DNA of 64,000 nucleotides, taken from contig JAUPFV010000002.1 in assembly GCA_036936605.1 (NCBI GenBank), forward strand, positions 268,468,770 through 268,532,769, written 5' to 3'. This DNA comes from Limnanthes douglasii subsp. nivea (lineage: Eukaryota; Streptophyta; Magnoliopsida; Brassicales; Limnanthaceae). Positions 28,017-38,616 of this stretch are shown one piece after another (the first letter of the stretch is position 1; each line of letters starts with the position of its first letter). The notes under the pieces were generated by a model. The model saw only the letters and a program-made list of their open reading frames with translations, was not told the DNA's origin and searched no databases. A program made the translations under genes and the position numbers.

Positions 28017-30203
28017 CTAAAAAACAGTCCGATTCAGGAAGTGGTTTATCAATTCGGAGAGAGGCACTCTTCTTGTCAAAGCTCTAAATCCACAATGGGC
28101 TGATCCCTCACCATCATGCAATTCAGAGAGAACCATTTGTGACTCATGATTCCCTAAACAGCGTAGGAGAGGTTTGTTATAGGACTTTTTGTACAAGACT
28201 TCTCTAATCATAATGAAACCACGAGCCCTGTGTTTCAATGTTCTGGCTTGTGATTTATCCAAGGGCACGATGCCATCGGACAGATATTGCATTAGAGGAG
28301 ACCTCCAGTATTGAGGTCGGTTTACTTGTGTTTCAAATACTTCCTATTTTTCACCTTCATCAAGTTGAATTGAAGGGCTTTCAAGCACATGGATCCATGG
28401 GTAGGACTCCGTATATGCTATCGTTGCCAATGAGTCTGCTAATTCATTCTCTGCCCGGGGGATGTGCTCATAGACAACAGCTTTAAACTTTGATGCTTCA
28501 TTTTTAAGGAGGAGCAAGTATTTGATCAATTGCTCCTTTCTGGCCTCTGACATGCCTAGAGCATGGTGGACAAGCAATTGGGAGTCACTTAGTAGCTTGA
28601 CCCTTTTTGCTCCACAGATGTATGCCAATTTTAAACCAGCTATAGCTGCTTCGTATTCAGACTCATTATTGGATGCCCTGAAAGCAAAACAAATAGCCTG
28701 GAACATGTTGTCCCCATAGGGGGAAGTGAGACATATTCCTGCTCCAGATCCCATGGTACTGGATCCACCGTCTGTTCGGACAATCCACACTTTTTTGTCT
28801 TTTGAATCAGCAGGTTGTTCTGAATCCCTATCAGAATGGAATTCGACCAGAAAATCAGCCATAGCTTGAGCTTTTACTATTGTCCGAGGAGAAAATTCTA
28901 TGTCGAAGTCCCCCAATTCTACTGACCATTTTGTCATTCTGCTTGAAATGTCTGCTTTTTGAAGGACATTCTTTAAAGGGAAAGATGTCCGGACCATGAT
29001 AGGATGAGCCTGGAAGTAGGGCCTCATTTTTCTTGCAGCTATCACCAATGCCAAAGCTAGTTTTTCAAGTTTCAAGTATCGTCTCTCAGCATCAATCAAG
29101 CTTTTGCTGATGTAGTACACTGGGTGAGGATATCCATCGACCTCCCTTACCAACACAGCACTGATGGCACAACTTGAAACAGCCAGATATACAAAAAGAG
29201 TCTCCCCATCGACGGGTTTAAACAAGGTCTTGGGAGAGGACAGATGCTTCTTGATTTCATTAAATGCATCATCACACTGTGGTGTCCATTCGAACCCCCT
29301 TGCACCCCTCAAGGTTTGAAAGAATGGAGCACATCTGTCCGAAGACCTGGAGATGAATCTGTTCAAGGCTGCCAATCTCCCCGTTAACCGCTGTACTTCT
29401 TTAATGTTTCGAGGAGGCTCCATTTGGAACAAAGCATTGAGTTGGTCCGGGTCGGGTTGTATTCCACGCTCACTTATGACATACCCTAAGAACTTCCCGG
29501 ACTGCACTCCGAACACACACTATTCCGGGTTTAATTTTAAATTCACTTTGGCCAAGTTGGCAAAAGTCTCTTGGAGGTCGGACAAGTGCAACTGCTCATC
29601 CACACTTTTCACCATCATATCGTCAATGTAAACCTCCATATTTCTTCCAATTTGATCAGCAAATGCCTTATTGACCAACCTTTGATAAGTAGCCCCGACA
29701 TTTTTCAAACCAAAGGGCATCACCTTGTAGCAGTGTAAACCTCTATCAGTGACAAAAGTGGTATGCTCTTGATCTTTGGGATCCACTTGGATCTGATTGT
29801 ACCCGGAGAAGGCATCCATAAAGGAGAGTAGCTTGTTCCCCGAAGTAGAGTCTACTAACTGATCTATCCGGGGGACCGGATACAAGTCTTTTGGGCAAGC
29901 TCGATTGAGGTCTGTGAAGTCAATGCACATACGCCATTTACCATTCTTCTTTTTTACCAAGACAGGATTGGCAGTCCACAAAGGGTACTGAGATTCTTTA
30001 ATGTGCCCCATCTTTGTGAGTCTGTCAACCTCTTGTACAATGACATCAGCCTTTTCTTTTGAGAAAGCTCTCCTTTTTTGTACCACTGGTGCCACATCCC
30101 TCCGAACTGATAGGTGATGGGAAATCACCTCTGATGGAACTCCAGTAACATCAGCATTGCACCAAGCAAAAACATGCTGATGGTCTTTCAAGAATTTCAA
30201 CAT
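28017..30203 (-). pseudogene. Gypsy pol: RT, dual RNase H, truncated integrase
   Basis: Reverse transcriptase runs from 30203, with WRMCIDFTDLN and the catalytic YIDDMMV near 29613-29630. An in-frame TAG (29520-29522) falls where relatives read a sense codon in NPEKCVFG. RNase H domains follow to 28344: first the degenerate LAVSS type, then an archaeal-type RNase H with VRTDGG, NNESEYEA and LLSDSQ keeping the acidic residues. After the stop near 28344 an integrase zinc-binding remnant can be read to 28017 (LYKKSYNKPLLRCLGNHESQ). The DDE catalytic core and C-terminus are absent. Reading is continuous in one frame with gag, apart from in-frame stops. Confidence 0.9.
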
Positions 30204-30359
30204 TCATTCTTTCAACATCGGTGGCATTTTGGATCCTATCTTGACATTCTTTCCTTCTTCCAAGCAGTGTGTTTCAACCTCCCCGACTGGGATCAACACT
30301 CCGGGGGTCTCTCTGGGGTCATCAATTTCACCCTCACCCCCAGAAAGGCCCTCAAACTG

Positions 30360-32702
30360 CTATTGGTCATTTATTCGGACTGCCCCCAGCGTTCGTGGAG
30401 CCAAGGCAGTGGCATAGCATTCTCTTGCAACTTTTTGGCTGCTCCGGACAACCCCAACCTGCCCCTGAATAGCATATTTCAGACACTGATGGACTGTCGA
30501 CGCCACTGCATGCATCCTAGAGAGCCATGATCTCCCTAGAATAGCATTGTAACAGGTGGGACAATCCACCACAATGAAGAGTATTCTAACCATTTTCTTG
30601 AAAGGGCCCCTGCCCAACAACACTTCTTCTTCAAACTCCCCGATCACATCGGCTGAGCTGCCTGTGAAGCCCACGATTGATCTGTCCGACTTTTGTATCA
30701 CAGCTGGATTCCTCATTTTCTTATAAGTGTTTAGAAAAAGGATATTGGCAGAGCTTCCAGTATCCACCAGGATTCGCCTTATCTCATTGCCCCCTATAGA
30801 TGCTCCTATGACAACAGCATCCTCATGAGGGCCAGCAATATCTCTCAAATCATCCTCATCGAAAACTATGAATGGGAATGAGTTTGGAGATTGATAGGAT
30901 GTCATGCCTCCTTCTAGCTGGGAGGCCAGATTATGAACATGTCTTTTTCTTGAAGAGGTGGTAGGAGCTGTCATAGTGTCCCCTCCGAAGATTGTCAGTG
31001 ACTCAAAGAATTTAATGAGCCCGGAGACTGATCTAGAACGCTCCTCAATAGAACCCACTCTGTTTCTGGTTGGATCATGATCCAAATACTTGGACTCCAC
31101 GTCAAACCTTTCCACTATTACCATAGCCCCCTCCGGGGCAGCGTTGCTTGGACCAACCCTATGAGTGTTGTCAGGCCTGTTGCCTCCTCTTCTTTTAACG
31201 TATGCACCCAACTTTCCTCTTTCAATCAAGTTCTGTACCTCTTGCTTCAGCGCTATGCAATCATCGGTGGTATGGCCAACATCATTATGGTATTGGCAGA
31301 AGGAATTATTTCGATGTTCTCTGGGAGACTGCAAAGTTGCCGGTCTCTGATAGTGTACTTCATCTTTTGTTTTCTCGAAAATGGTTGCCACACTTTCTTT
31401 GAGCTCTGCAAACCACTCCGGTTGGACCCACGGCCCTCTTTTGTTTCTAGACTGTTGACTTTGTGCAGGAGCAGCTGGTTGAGACTGAGCCTTTCCCCTT
31501 CCATGCCCCTGTCCGGTTTCTCTTGCTTTGTTCCCGGACTGGTTTTGATTTGGTGTTGGTGCCACCGGGGTGGATCTCACTTGTCTGTGCACCCTGGTCT
31601 TTTTCGTTTCATCAACATTTATTTGCTTGCCAACTTGGTTCAGCAATCCTCCCCAGGTCATGGCTTTCTTCCTGGTCACCGAATCGGCCAGGTTGCCTGG
31701 GTTCAAACCTTGTCTCAGGGATGCTATTGCTACCTGCTCAAAGCAATCAACCAACCCATTCTTTGTGTTTACGAAGCGACTTATGTATTCCTTTAACGAT
31801 TCGTTTGGTTCCTGGGCACAATGGATTATGGTATCTCCATTACCCTTTAACTCCTTACTCCCCACAAATTGCCTTCGAAAGGCCACCCAAAAAGTATCAA
31901 AGTCTCTGATACAACCCTGAGGCAGGCTGTTGTACCACTTCAGAGCACTCCCCGTGAAGGATTGGGAGAATGCCCTATAGAGTAGTTTATCATCATCATC
32001 AAAATTCATCATGAAGTTCTTGAATTGCTCCAGATGATTGTCCGGATCAGTACTGCCATCGTACTTCTCTATCTTGGTGCTATCAAACCTCTTGGGGAGG
32101 TTTCCGGACAGTATTTTAGAAGACAATGGCGATTGCCTCCAATTCCTCCCACGACTGAACGCAGTATCCTCATTAGGAGTTGCAAAGATACCTGGCTCAT
32201 CATGGAAGGCAAAAGGATCCATCAGCATCCGGTCTACATGCCTCCGGTTGTGAGATGACCCTTTTCCAATGTGCCTTTTCATTCTTCCATAGTGATCTCT
32301 TTTTCGGGAATACTTTTTAACTTGCTTTTGTTTCTTCCTGGTTCGTCCCTCATCACTGCTAGAGGACAAGGACTTCTCATTTCCCTCACTGTCCGAAGAG
32401 CTGTCCGAAGACTCTGAACTTGAGTCAGAACTCTCCACAGGCTTGGACCGGTGAGACTTTTTAGAGCTGGCATGCGTCTTCTTAGTACTCTCATGAGTTT
32501 TGGAAACCCCATGCTCTCGAGGGTTGTCAGAGCGATGAGTAACGGACGCTTTGGATTTCTCTTTCACGCCCATCTTGGCCTTTTCAGCCCTCAGAGCTTC
32601 TATTTCAACCCTCAACCTGTCACGCTCTTGGACAGTATACTCATCGTTCTCCTCCACCACTTCAAGCAAAGCTGGTGGAAGCTCTGGATTATCCGGATTC
32701 AT
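30360..32702 (-). CDS. Gypsy gag-protease polyprotein (780 aa)
   Basis: A long open frame. It has a charged, Ser-rich N-terminus, the retrotransposon gag domain (FTGSALKWYNSLPQG, about residues 250-265), and a zinc-knuckle-like segment (CQYHNDVGHTTDDCIALK). The aspartic protease active site DTGSSANIL is near 30741-30767. It ends at an in-frame TAG (30360-30362) where CAG is likely ancestral. A second in-frame TGA at 30204-30206 separates it from pol. If translated it would give gag and protease but not polymerase. Confidence 0.9.
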   Translation of the reverse strand: MNPDNPELPPALLEVVEENDEYTVQERDRLRVEIEALRAEKAKMGVKEKSKASVTHRSDNPREHGVSKTHESTKKTHASSKKSHRSKPVESSDSSSESSDSSSDSEGNEKSLSSSSDEGRTRKKQKQVKKYSRKRDHYGRMKRHIGKGSSHNRRHVDRMLMDPFAFHDEPGIFATPNEDTAFSRGRNWRQSPLSSKILSGNLPKRFDSTKIEKYDGSTDPDNHLEQFKNFMMNFDDDDKLLYRAFSQSFTGSALKWYNSLPQGCIRDFDTFWVAFRRQFVGSKELKGNGDTIIHCAQEPNESLKEYISRFVNTKNGLVDCFEQVAIASLRQGLNPGNLADSVTRKKAMTWGGLLNQVGKQINVDETKKTRVHRQVRSTPVAPTPNQNQSGNKARETGQGHGRGKAQSQPAAPAQSQQSRNKRGPWVQPEWFAELKESVATIFEKTKDEVHYQRPATLQSPREHRNNSFCQYHNDVGHTTDDCIALKQEVQNLIERGKLGAYVKRRGGNRPDNTHRVGPSNAAPEGAMVIVERFDVESKYLDHDPTRNRVGSIEERSRSVSGLIKFFESLTIFGGDTMTAPTTSSRKRHVHNLASQLEGGMTSYQSPNSFPFIVFDEDDLRDIAGPHEDAVVIGASIGGNEIRRILVDTGSSANILFLNTYKKMRNPAVIQKSDRSIVGFTGSSADVIGEFEEEVLLGRGPFKKMVRILFIVVDCPTCYNAILGRSWLSRMHAVASTVHQCLKYAIQGQVGVVRSSQKVARECYATALAPRTLGAVRINDQ

Positions 32703-32754
32703 TCGGACAGAATTTCTTTACTTGGTTTTGAATACTTGATTCAGGCACCGTCTT

Positions 32755-32772
32755 CTCCCACTGTGGTCGCCA
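32755..32772 (-). promoter_or_regulatory. Primer-binding site of the Gypsy element
   Basis: TGGCGACCACAGTGGGAG on the minus strand begins three bases inside the 5' LTR (after AAT), as expected for a tRNA-primed start of reverse transcription. The tRNA species was not determined. Confidence 0.75.
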
Positions 32773-32775
32773 ATT

Positions 32776-33256
32776 TGGTGAGGATAAAAGTAGCCTGAGG
32801 GTAGGCTGGTAATTTCAAGTGGAGTTTTAAGGCGGCGTGAGGGTGTTTCACGGTGGTGTGTGTGTGTTTAAAGGTGTTTCAAAGTGTTTTTAATGTGGAG
32901 AGAGAATTGAGCAGCTTGGCAGCAGTAAATTTTTCTTACCCATAGTTAATGCTGGTGGTTGGGTATTTATAGTATGTAATTTGGGCCCTTATGGGCTTTC
33001 GGGTCAAGTTTAATGGACCCGGGTCATGTTTAAAGACCCATGAGTTTTAAGTAGATGAGCAGGTAGCTTAGTCAGATAATGTTTAGGTTTTTTAGTACTT
33101 TAGTCATAGTTCGAACTGCCTTAGACTTGCAGTGTTCGGAGTCATCTGTCTGATTCAAAAGTCCTGTCCGAATTAAGCTTTTGGAGTCTGTCCGGTTTAC
33201 GGAGAGTTTTACCTTGGGATGCCCTTCCGGGGAGCACTCCGAATTCGGACTCATCA
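32776..33256 (-). repeat. 5' LTR of the Gypsy element
   Basis: 481 bp, nearly identical to 27485-27971. A minus-strand TATAAATA box at 32964-32971 marks the probable promoter. Confidence 0.95.
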
Positions 33257-33261
33257 AAAAT

Positions 33262-33340
33262 AATAAAAAATAAGTCGTTATTACATTGGCGATGTAGTTA
33301 GTTTTATTCATCAACAATGTGTGAAATAAGTTAAAAATGT
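33262..33340. repeat. ~327-bp tandem repeat (right remnant)
   Basis: Directly after the AAAAT duplication the repeat resumes with TTACATTGGCGATGTAGTTA. When the Gypsy element is removed, this restores a ~327-bp spacing from the last unit on the left. The homology fades near 33340. Confidence 0.75.
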
Positions 33341-34739
33341 GTCCATTAACTTGTCGAATGATGGTATGAAATACATTAGTACGTGGGCAATTTTATTTTT
33401 GAATTCTTCATACTTCAGCATAATATGGCAAACCTCTATGAAATGTGTCAAGATACGTCGAATTCTAAGGCCACGTGTGAAATCTGATAATTTATCAAGA
33501 CAAGTATATTTTAGGTTTCACAATTTTAATAGTGTCTAGTTTTTCAAGTAACGAATCCTAATTTTGTTGGTCATATTTTACTAAAATAAATTTGACGTCC
33601 ATGTTTGCACCTAAAACATCCAAAGTTTTAAAAAAAACATCGCATTTCAGAAAATAACTAACACCACGTGTGAAACTAGATCAAATTTAATTATATTATC
33701 TTTGCAACGAATATATATATTACAATATGAATATCTGCATTTTTTCGTTTTGCTTACGACTTCATTCGATAGCCAAAATTGATTCATATAAGGGTATACA
33801 ATTCATTGTCTTTACGTGACAAAAATAATCTATCTTACAAAATACAGACTGATGGTCTTAAAAATATCGTTCTTTTATGTGTTAATGAAAAAGAAAGTTA
33901 TAAATTAAAAACCACTAACATCTAAAATGATAAGTTGGGTATGGATTTGTCAAAACAAGTACATCGACTACTGGTTTGAGTTTGTATTTGATGGAGAAGC
34001 TGAATAAATTTTAAAGAGAGAAGTTAGCTCTGGTAATTATGTTTAGTAACTCAATTTATGTGCTTAAAATGTGGTATAAAAAAGTACTACTATTATGAAT
34101 AGTAAAAAGTACTTTTGTATAACCATTATAATTTTTTACTTATTATCGTATATATATTGAATATTAAACTGTTGGAAAATTAAAATATTAATTTATCATT
34201 TTTGTATTTTTCTGTTTGAAAAATAACACAACAAATATGAAAATAAGAAAAAAGTTCAAATATGTAAGTTATTTACTAACTTTGGCAATAACAATATATT
34301 TAGTTTAAGTAGTGGACAATGATACACACCCTATTATATAAATTGCTATGAAATTTGTCATCCTGAAAATATCATCAAGTATGTCAAAGTAAATTTTATG
34401 CAAGAAGTTCCTCGGAGATATATGAATATCCATTTTAAAATTTTCCAATGTTACACCACAAAGGAATCAAACCTTTTTTACAACTGTCAAAGGGCTTGTT
34501 TGAGTCCATACAAACTCTTCTTTTATTTTCACATCAAGTGTTATTTGTTTTTAATATCAAACCTTTCAGGTTGCTTTATATAAATATCTTCTTCTAAATC
34601 ATCATAGGAAAAACAGTTTTCACATTAAGTTGTTTGACTTCCAATTTTCAGGTAGTGACTATTCCAATAACTACTCAAATGGATGATACTTTTAGGATAA
34701 ATGAAAATATTTCTCAAAATAAATTCCTTTTATCTGACT
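33341..34739. other. Unassigned AT-rich sequence
   Basis: No gene could be supported. The right part may be the decayed 3' part of the Copia element that follows. Confidence 0.4.
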
Positions 34740-35900
34740 AAATCATTTAACAACCAGTCGCCTTGTATTCTAGTTGTGGATCTCCTTCTTCAGTCTTTAA
34801 CTTAAATACCCATTTGTTCTTAAGTGCTTTTTCCATTTTGGTAATTATACCAAGTCATATGTGTGATTCTGAAACAACGAATTTATCTTTTATGGCATGG
34901 CATTCCATCATTATTTCTTTTGAATGTCCAATATAGTTTTTTCAAAACATTCCGGTTATCCTCTGTTAGTTAATAACACATACCCATTTGTAGGGTATTT
35001 AGTCAAATATCGACGATCTCTAATATATCTTCTCAAATGGGGTTCTTGAATATGATTTTCTCCAACTTCAACTGTTATTTTTTTATGATCAGAAGCCCTT
35101 CCATGATCATCATAATAAAATGGAAATGGGGCATCTGGAACTAAGTCAATTTTACTATTGTCATCTGATTTTATATTCTCAACGTTATTTACGTCTTTAA
35201 GAGTTCGGGCTTCGAAGAACACAACATCTCTATTTTGAATGATTTTTCTACTTTTTAGATTCCAAAGTCTATAATCAAACTTATAATGTATGTACCTAAT
35301 AAAGATAATTTTTTTTGGTTCTTTCATCCAACTCAGTTCTTTCATCTTGAGGGACATGTACGAACGTCTTAAAACTAAATAATTTCAAGTGTTGGTAGCT
35401 TATGTATTTTTTAGTCCATATTATTTCAGGAATCACGCCTTTTAAAGGAACAAAATGAGATAGATTGATAAGATCAACTATCATCATCAATGTTTTACCA
35501 TATAATGACTTTGAAAATCTTGAATAAGAGAGCCTGAATACGGTCTTGTTTGCAGATGGTTTCATTCATTCATTCTGTAACTCTATTATGTTGTGGGGTT
35601 TGAGGTAATGATCTTTTAAGCCTCATACCATGAACTCTCCAATATTCTTTAGATGGTCCAATATATTCACCACAATTATCATAGCAGCTATAATTTCTAA
35701 AGTTTCTAAAGTTTTCCTTTCAACACTAGAATGAAACTTCTTGAATATTTTAAACACTTAATATTTGGTCTTCAAAGAATAACCCCAAAATATTTTAGAA
35801 TGATCATCAATAGATGTAAGAAAGTATAAATAAATATTCGCTTATACTTTGGTCACCCATAGAACATATATATATATATTCCCCAAAAAAAATTATTGAT
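34740..35900 (-). mobile_element. Decayed Copia retrotransposon, integrase to RT segment
   Basis: On the minus strand, fragments follow Copia order. The end of the integrase core is at 35296-35565 (IPEIIWTKKYISYQHLK). The conserved downstream block is KFDYRLWNLKSRKIIQNRDV (35296-35190). Reverse transcriptase starts near 34745-34830 (NKWVFKLKTEEGDPQLEYKA). Frameshifts are frequent. It probably belongs to the same element as the gag pieces at 40.56-41.27 kb. Confidence 0.8.
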
Positions 35901-36399
35901 TCAAAGAGAAATTACAACAAGAAAGATCGTGATTGATGAAATACAAATTATGATTTCATTAACTAGCATATATAGAATTGTAACATAAGGACGACGTCAA
36001 TATAGAAACAATAAGATAATATTCACCTTCCAACATCTTCAAACAACAAACACAAGCAGCGACTAAGAAATTAATTATAACTTGGAATCCATTAGACTTC
36101 CATTTAAGCAAAATCAAAAGATCAACTACCTGCCAATTAAGAATAACATATGAGTATAGATTATTTGTAACTCAATCATTAAAATTAATATAATATGGAC
36201 CTAAACTTTCTAAAAACACAAATTCTTTTAAAGGGTCTAGGGTATTAATGTAGTCATAATCAAGTTTCATCTTACATTTTAGAGTTCAATGGGCAAGCCA
36301 TTCAAATGCCTGGTTTTTGTTTGATGTTCATAGAAGGATAAATCAAGTTTATGCAATAATACATTATGTTTTGAAGAAATCAGGGAGCTACTCCCTTAG
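35901..36399. other. Unassigned sequence
   Basis: AT-rich, with no recognisable coding region or element ends. Confidence 0.35.
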
Positions 36400-36840
36400 C
36401 TAACATATCAATAATTAACATGATATCATATTCTACATCTATATTTTTGTAGCTAACATATCCACATTCTTGATACCCTCCTTATCTGCCACCAAAATAG
36501 CCTCTCTAATGTCGACACTGAAATAGACTCGGAGCTTGTAGTTAACATGTTGGCTACTGGAAATGTTTCTAATCCTATTGGTGGTATCCTAAATTGCAAA
36601 CATTTGCTTATTAAGTCATCTATGGTCATTAAGCACATCAACGGAACCCAAAACAAAGCTGTGGGCTGGTTGGCCAAATGGACGCAAAAGTGTAAAAAAA
36701 GACTCTTCTTCAACTCTCATAATGCTCCAGCTTACCTCAAATCCATCATTCTCATTGAAATGCAGGGAACCTGATATGCCATGGAAGTTTCTTCACTCTG
36801 ATTCTTCCCCTCTATTTCTCTTTATTATATCTCAAACTTC
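36400..36840 (+). mobile_element. LINE 3' fragment, RNase H domain
   Basis: The open frame 36547-36774 carries HINGTQNKAVGWLAKW. This matches the C-terminal motif of the plant LINE RNase H domain (compare HIYREHNVAAYLAKW in LINE copy A). It seems to be a 5'-truncated insertion. Confidence 0.65.
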
Positions 36841-37599
36841 ATAAAATAAATTTATTTGTGTAGAATCAGTTCTTCTTTTCGCCGCTAGCACCATCCGTCT
36901 TTTGTTCTTGATGGAATTAAAAAGAGCTCTAAATCTCTGATGGATCATAGTCTTATTCAATACACCAAGTTTCTCCAGACTCCGGAATCATCATCACTCG
37001 GTGGATGTATGTTGATAATGTTACTTGAAATTGAAATTTGTCTTGAAGGCTCCACTGAAAAAATTAAATCCACATGTCTCTAATCTACATTTGTTAATTT
37101 ATAGGGAAATCGAAAATTTGTTTAAATTTTCATTTTGGTGCTTAAAATTGTATGACGTTAAGAGTCAAACTTCAATTACTCCTTGTAAACCCACGTGGGT
37201 ATTTCCTCTTAATAAAATATCATTAGCTAAAAAATTGAAAAAAAACAATAAAACAAACAAAACCAATAAAACAATATAAAAAAATTAAAAAAACAACAAA
37301 CAAAAACTTTTCTCATTCTATTAAATTTAATTATACATATAATGAAAGCTTCAAATGAATAATAAACGAATGAAGTCACACTCGCCAAGAGAAGCAAGAA
37401 AGAGAGATGAGACTTCATCTCTGAAGTCTAGCGTATCTTCTCAGTGTGTATAAAGTTAAAAAGGATTTGAACTCCCTGTTCATCCAGGAGAGCATCTAAA
37501 CTAATTTTAAATCGACGCAAAATCAAGTTTTTAAATCGGCACAAAATCAAGTTTCTAGGGTTTAAGATTCAAGAACAGATTCATCAAGAGGGGTAGTTA
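36841..37599. other. Unassigned sequence
   Basis: No gene was seen. A short direct repeat (CAAAATCAAGTTT twice, near 37516-37552) lies just left of the Tourist-like MITE. Confidence 0.35.
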
Positions 37600-37889
37600 G
37601 AGCATCCCCAACGGATACGGTACTCGACAGTTGAAAGTAAATTTAACAGATATGGTAAAAGATTATCTATATTTATTAGCGTAAATTATGCTATGTATAT
37701 TTGTAGTAGCAGTAACACAATATGTAAAGCTTATTTGTTATTTCCTTTATTTTTCTTCTATTATTGTAGGGATTAGTAACTATCTTAAATATACACTACA
37801 TGTTGGAACAAAAATGTAATATTTAAATTTACATTACTCAAATATAATCTATATTTACCTAAAAAGTAGAGTATTTGTTTGGGATGTTC
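37600..37889. mobile_element. Tourist-like (PIF/Harbinger) MITE
   Basis: 290 bp. The terminal inverted repeats are GAGCATCCCCAAC and, as reverse complement of the right end, GAACATCCCAAAC. They are flanked by TTA on both sides (37597-37599, 37890-37892), the target choice of this superfamily. There is no ORF. Confidence 0.8.
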
Positions 37890-38616
37890 TTACATTCCCA
37901 ACAACAAAGGTCTTCTAAATTGAAAAGAGACATCAAGAGAGCAGATAGTTCATCCAACTTAAAGAAATCAGGGTTTCAATTTGGGGTTTTCCCTTTTTTT
38001 AGTCTATTCGAGGATCGAATATGAAGTTAATCCAGGGATGTAAATTACCTCATAGAAAAAACAAAGTTAGAAGCTCAATTACAACCACGAAATTCCTCAC
38101 AACAATACTGAGAACCACGAACAAGAGATTGAAAAGACGAATACAAATTCAGGATTTGACCTTCATTTCCCACCTATTAACAACAAAACCTCACACTCTC
38201 AGTTCTTCCCTCCCAAGATTTCATACAAGGTGTTGTTCAACCAAAATCTATCATCAAGGAGGTCACTCATGATAAAGTAACTTACGAAAATAAAGATGGC
38301 TTCAAGTCTGTAAGTTTTGTAGAAAAAAATAAGTCTTTCCTCTTCAAATCTTCTATATACATATTAGTTGCGAACTTTGTTGTAGGTAGATCATCATTGT
38401 TTGTAATTAATCAGTTTCTTAACAAGCTTAAGCTTAAATGCATAGTCAATTTATCTGTCATGATGATAAATGGCAGTATTTATAGAGTTAACATTAATAG
38501 ATGATTTAAAAACTCTATGGAAAAGGAATGTTTGGTCTTTTGACCAACATTTCATGAGATTAATCAAATGGGAACCAAATTTCAATACAAAAAAGAATGC
38601 CAAGTTATCCTGTATG
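37890..38616. other. Sequence between two DNA transposons
   Basis: A short plus-strand ORF (38021-38272) has no recognisable domain and is probably chance. The last 8 bases are the left target duplication CCTGTATG. Confidence 0.4.

Larger units (their letters stand above)
27485..33256 (-). mobile_element. Young Tat-clade Gypsy LTR retrotransposon, integrase-deleted
   Basis: A complete insertion of 5772 bp with two LTRs (27485-27971, 32776-33256) and a perfect 5-bp target duplication AAAAT (27480-27484, 33257-33261). Transcription runs leftward. The LTRs differ by three substitutions and a 6-bp GT-repeat length change, so it is recent. The order is gag, aspartic protease, reverse transcriptase, a degenerate gypsy RNase H (LAVSSCAISAVL) and then a second RNase H with conserved acidic residues. 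This dual RNase H is the hallmark of the Tat lineage (Ogre/Retand group). Only a remnant of the integrase zinc-binding part is left, so the element could not move on its own. Confidence 0.95.

Noticed and set aside
31077..31920. Long plus-strand ORFs across the Gypsy gag region (239 and 148 codons)
   Set aside because: Antisense of the gag-protease frame, which has recognised domains on the minus strand.
34956..35565. A stand-alone host gene on the minus strand
   Set aside because: Both frames are consecutive Copia integrase segments with frameshifts.
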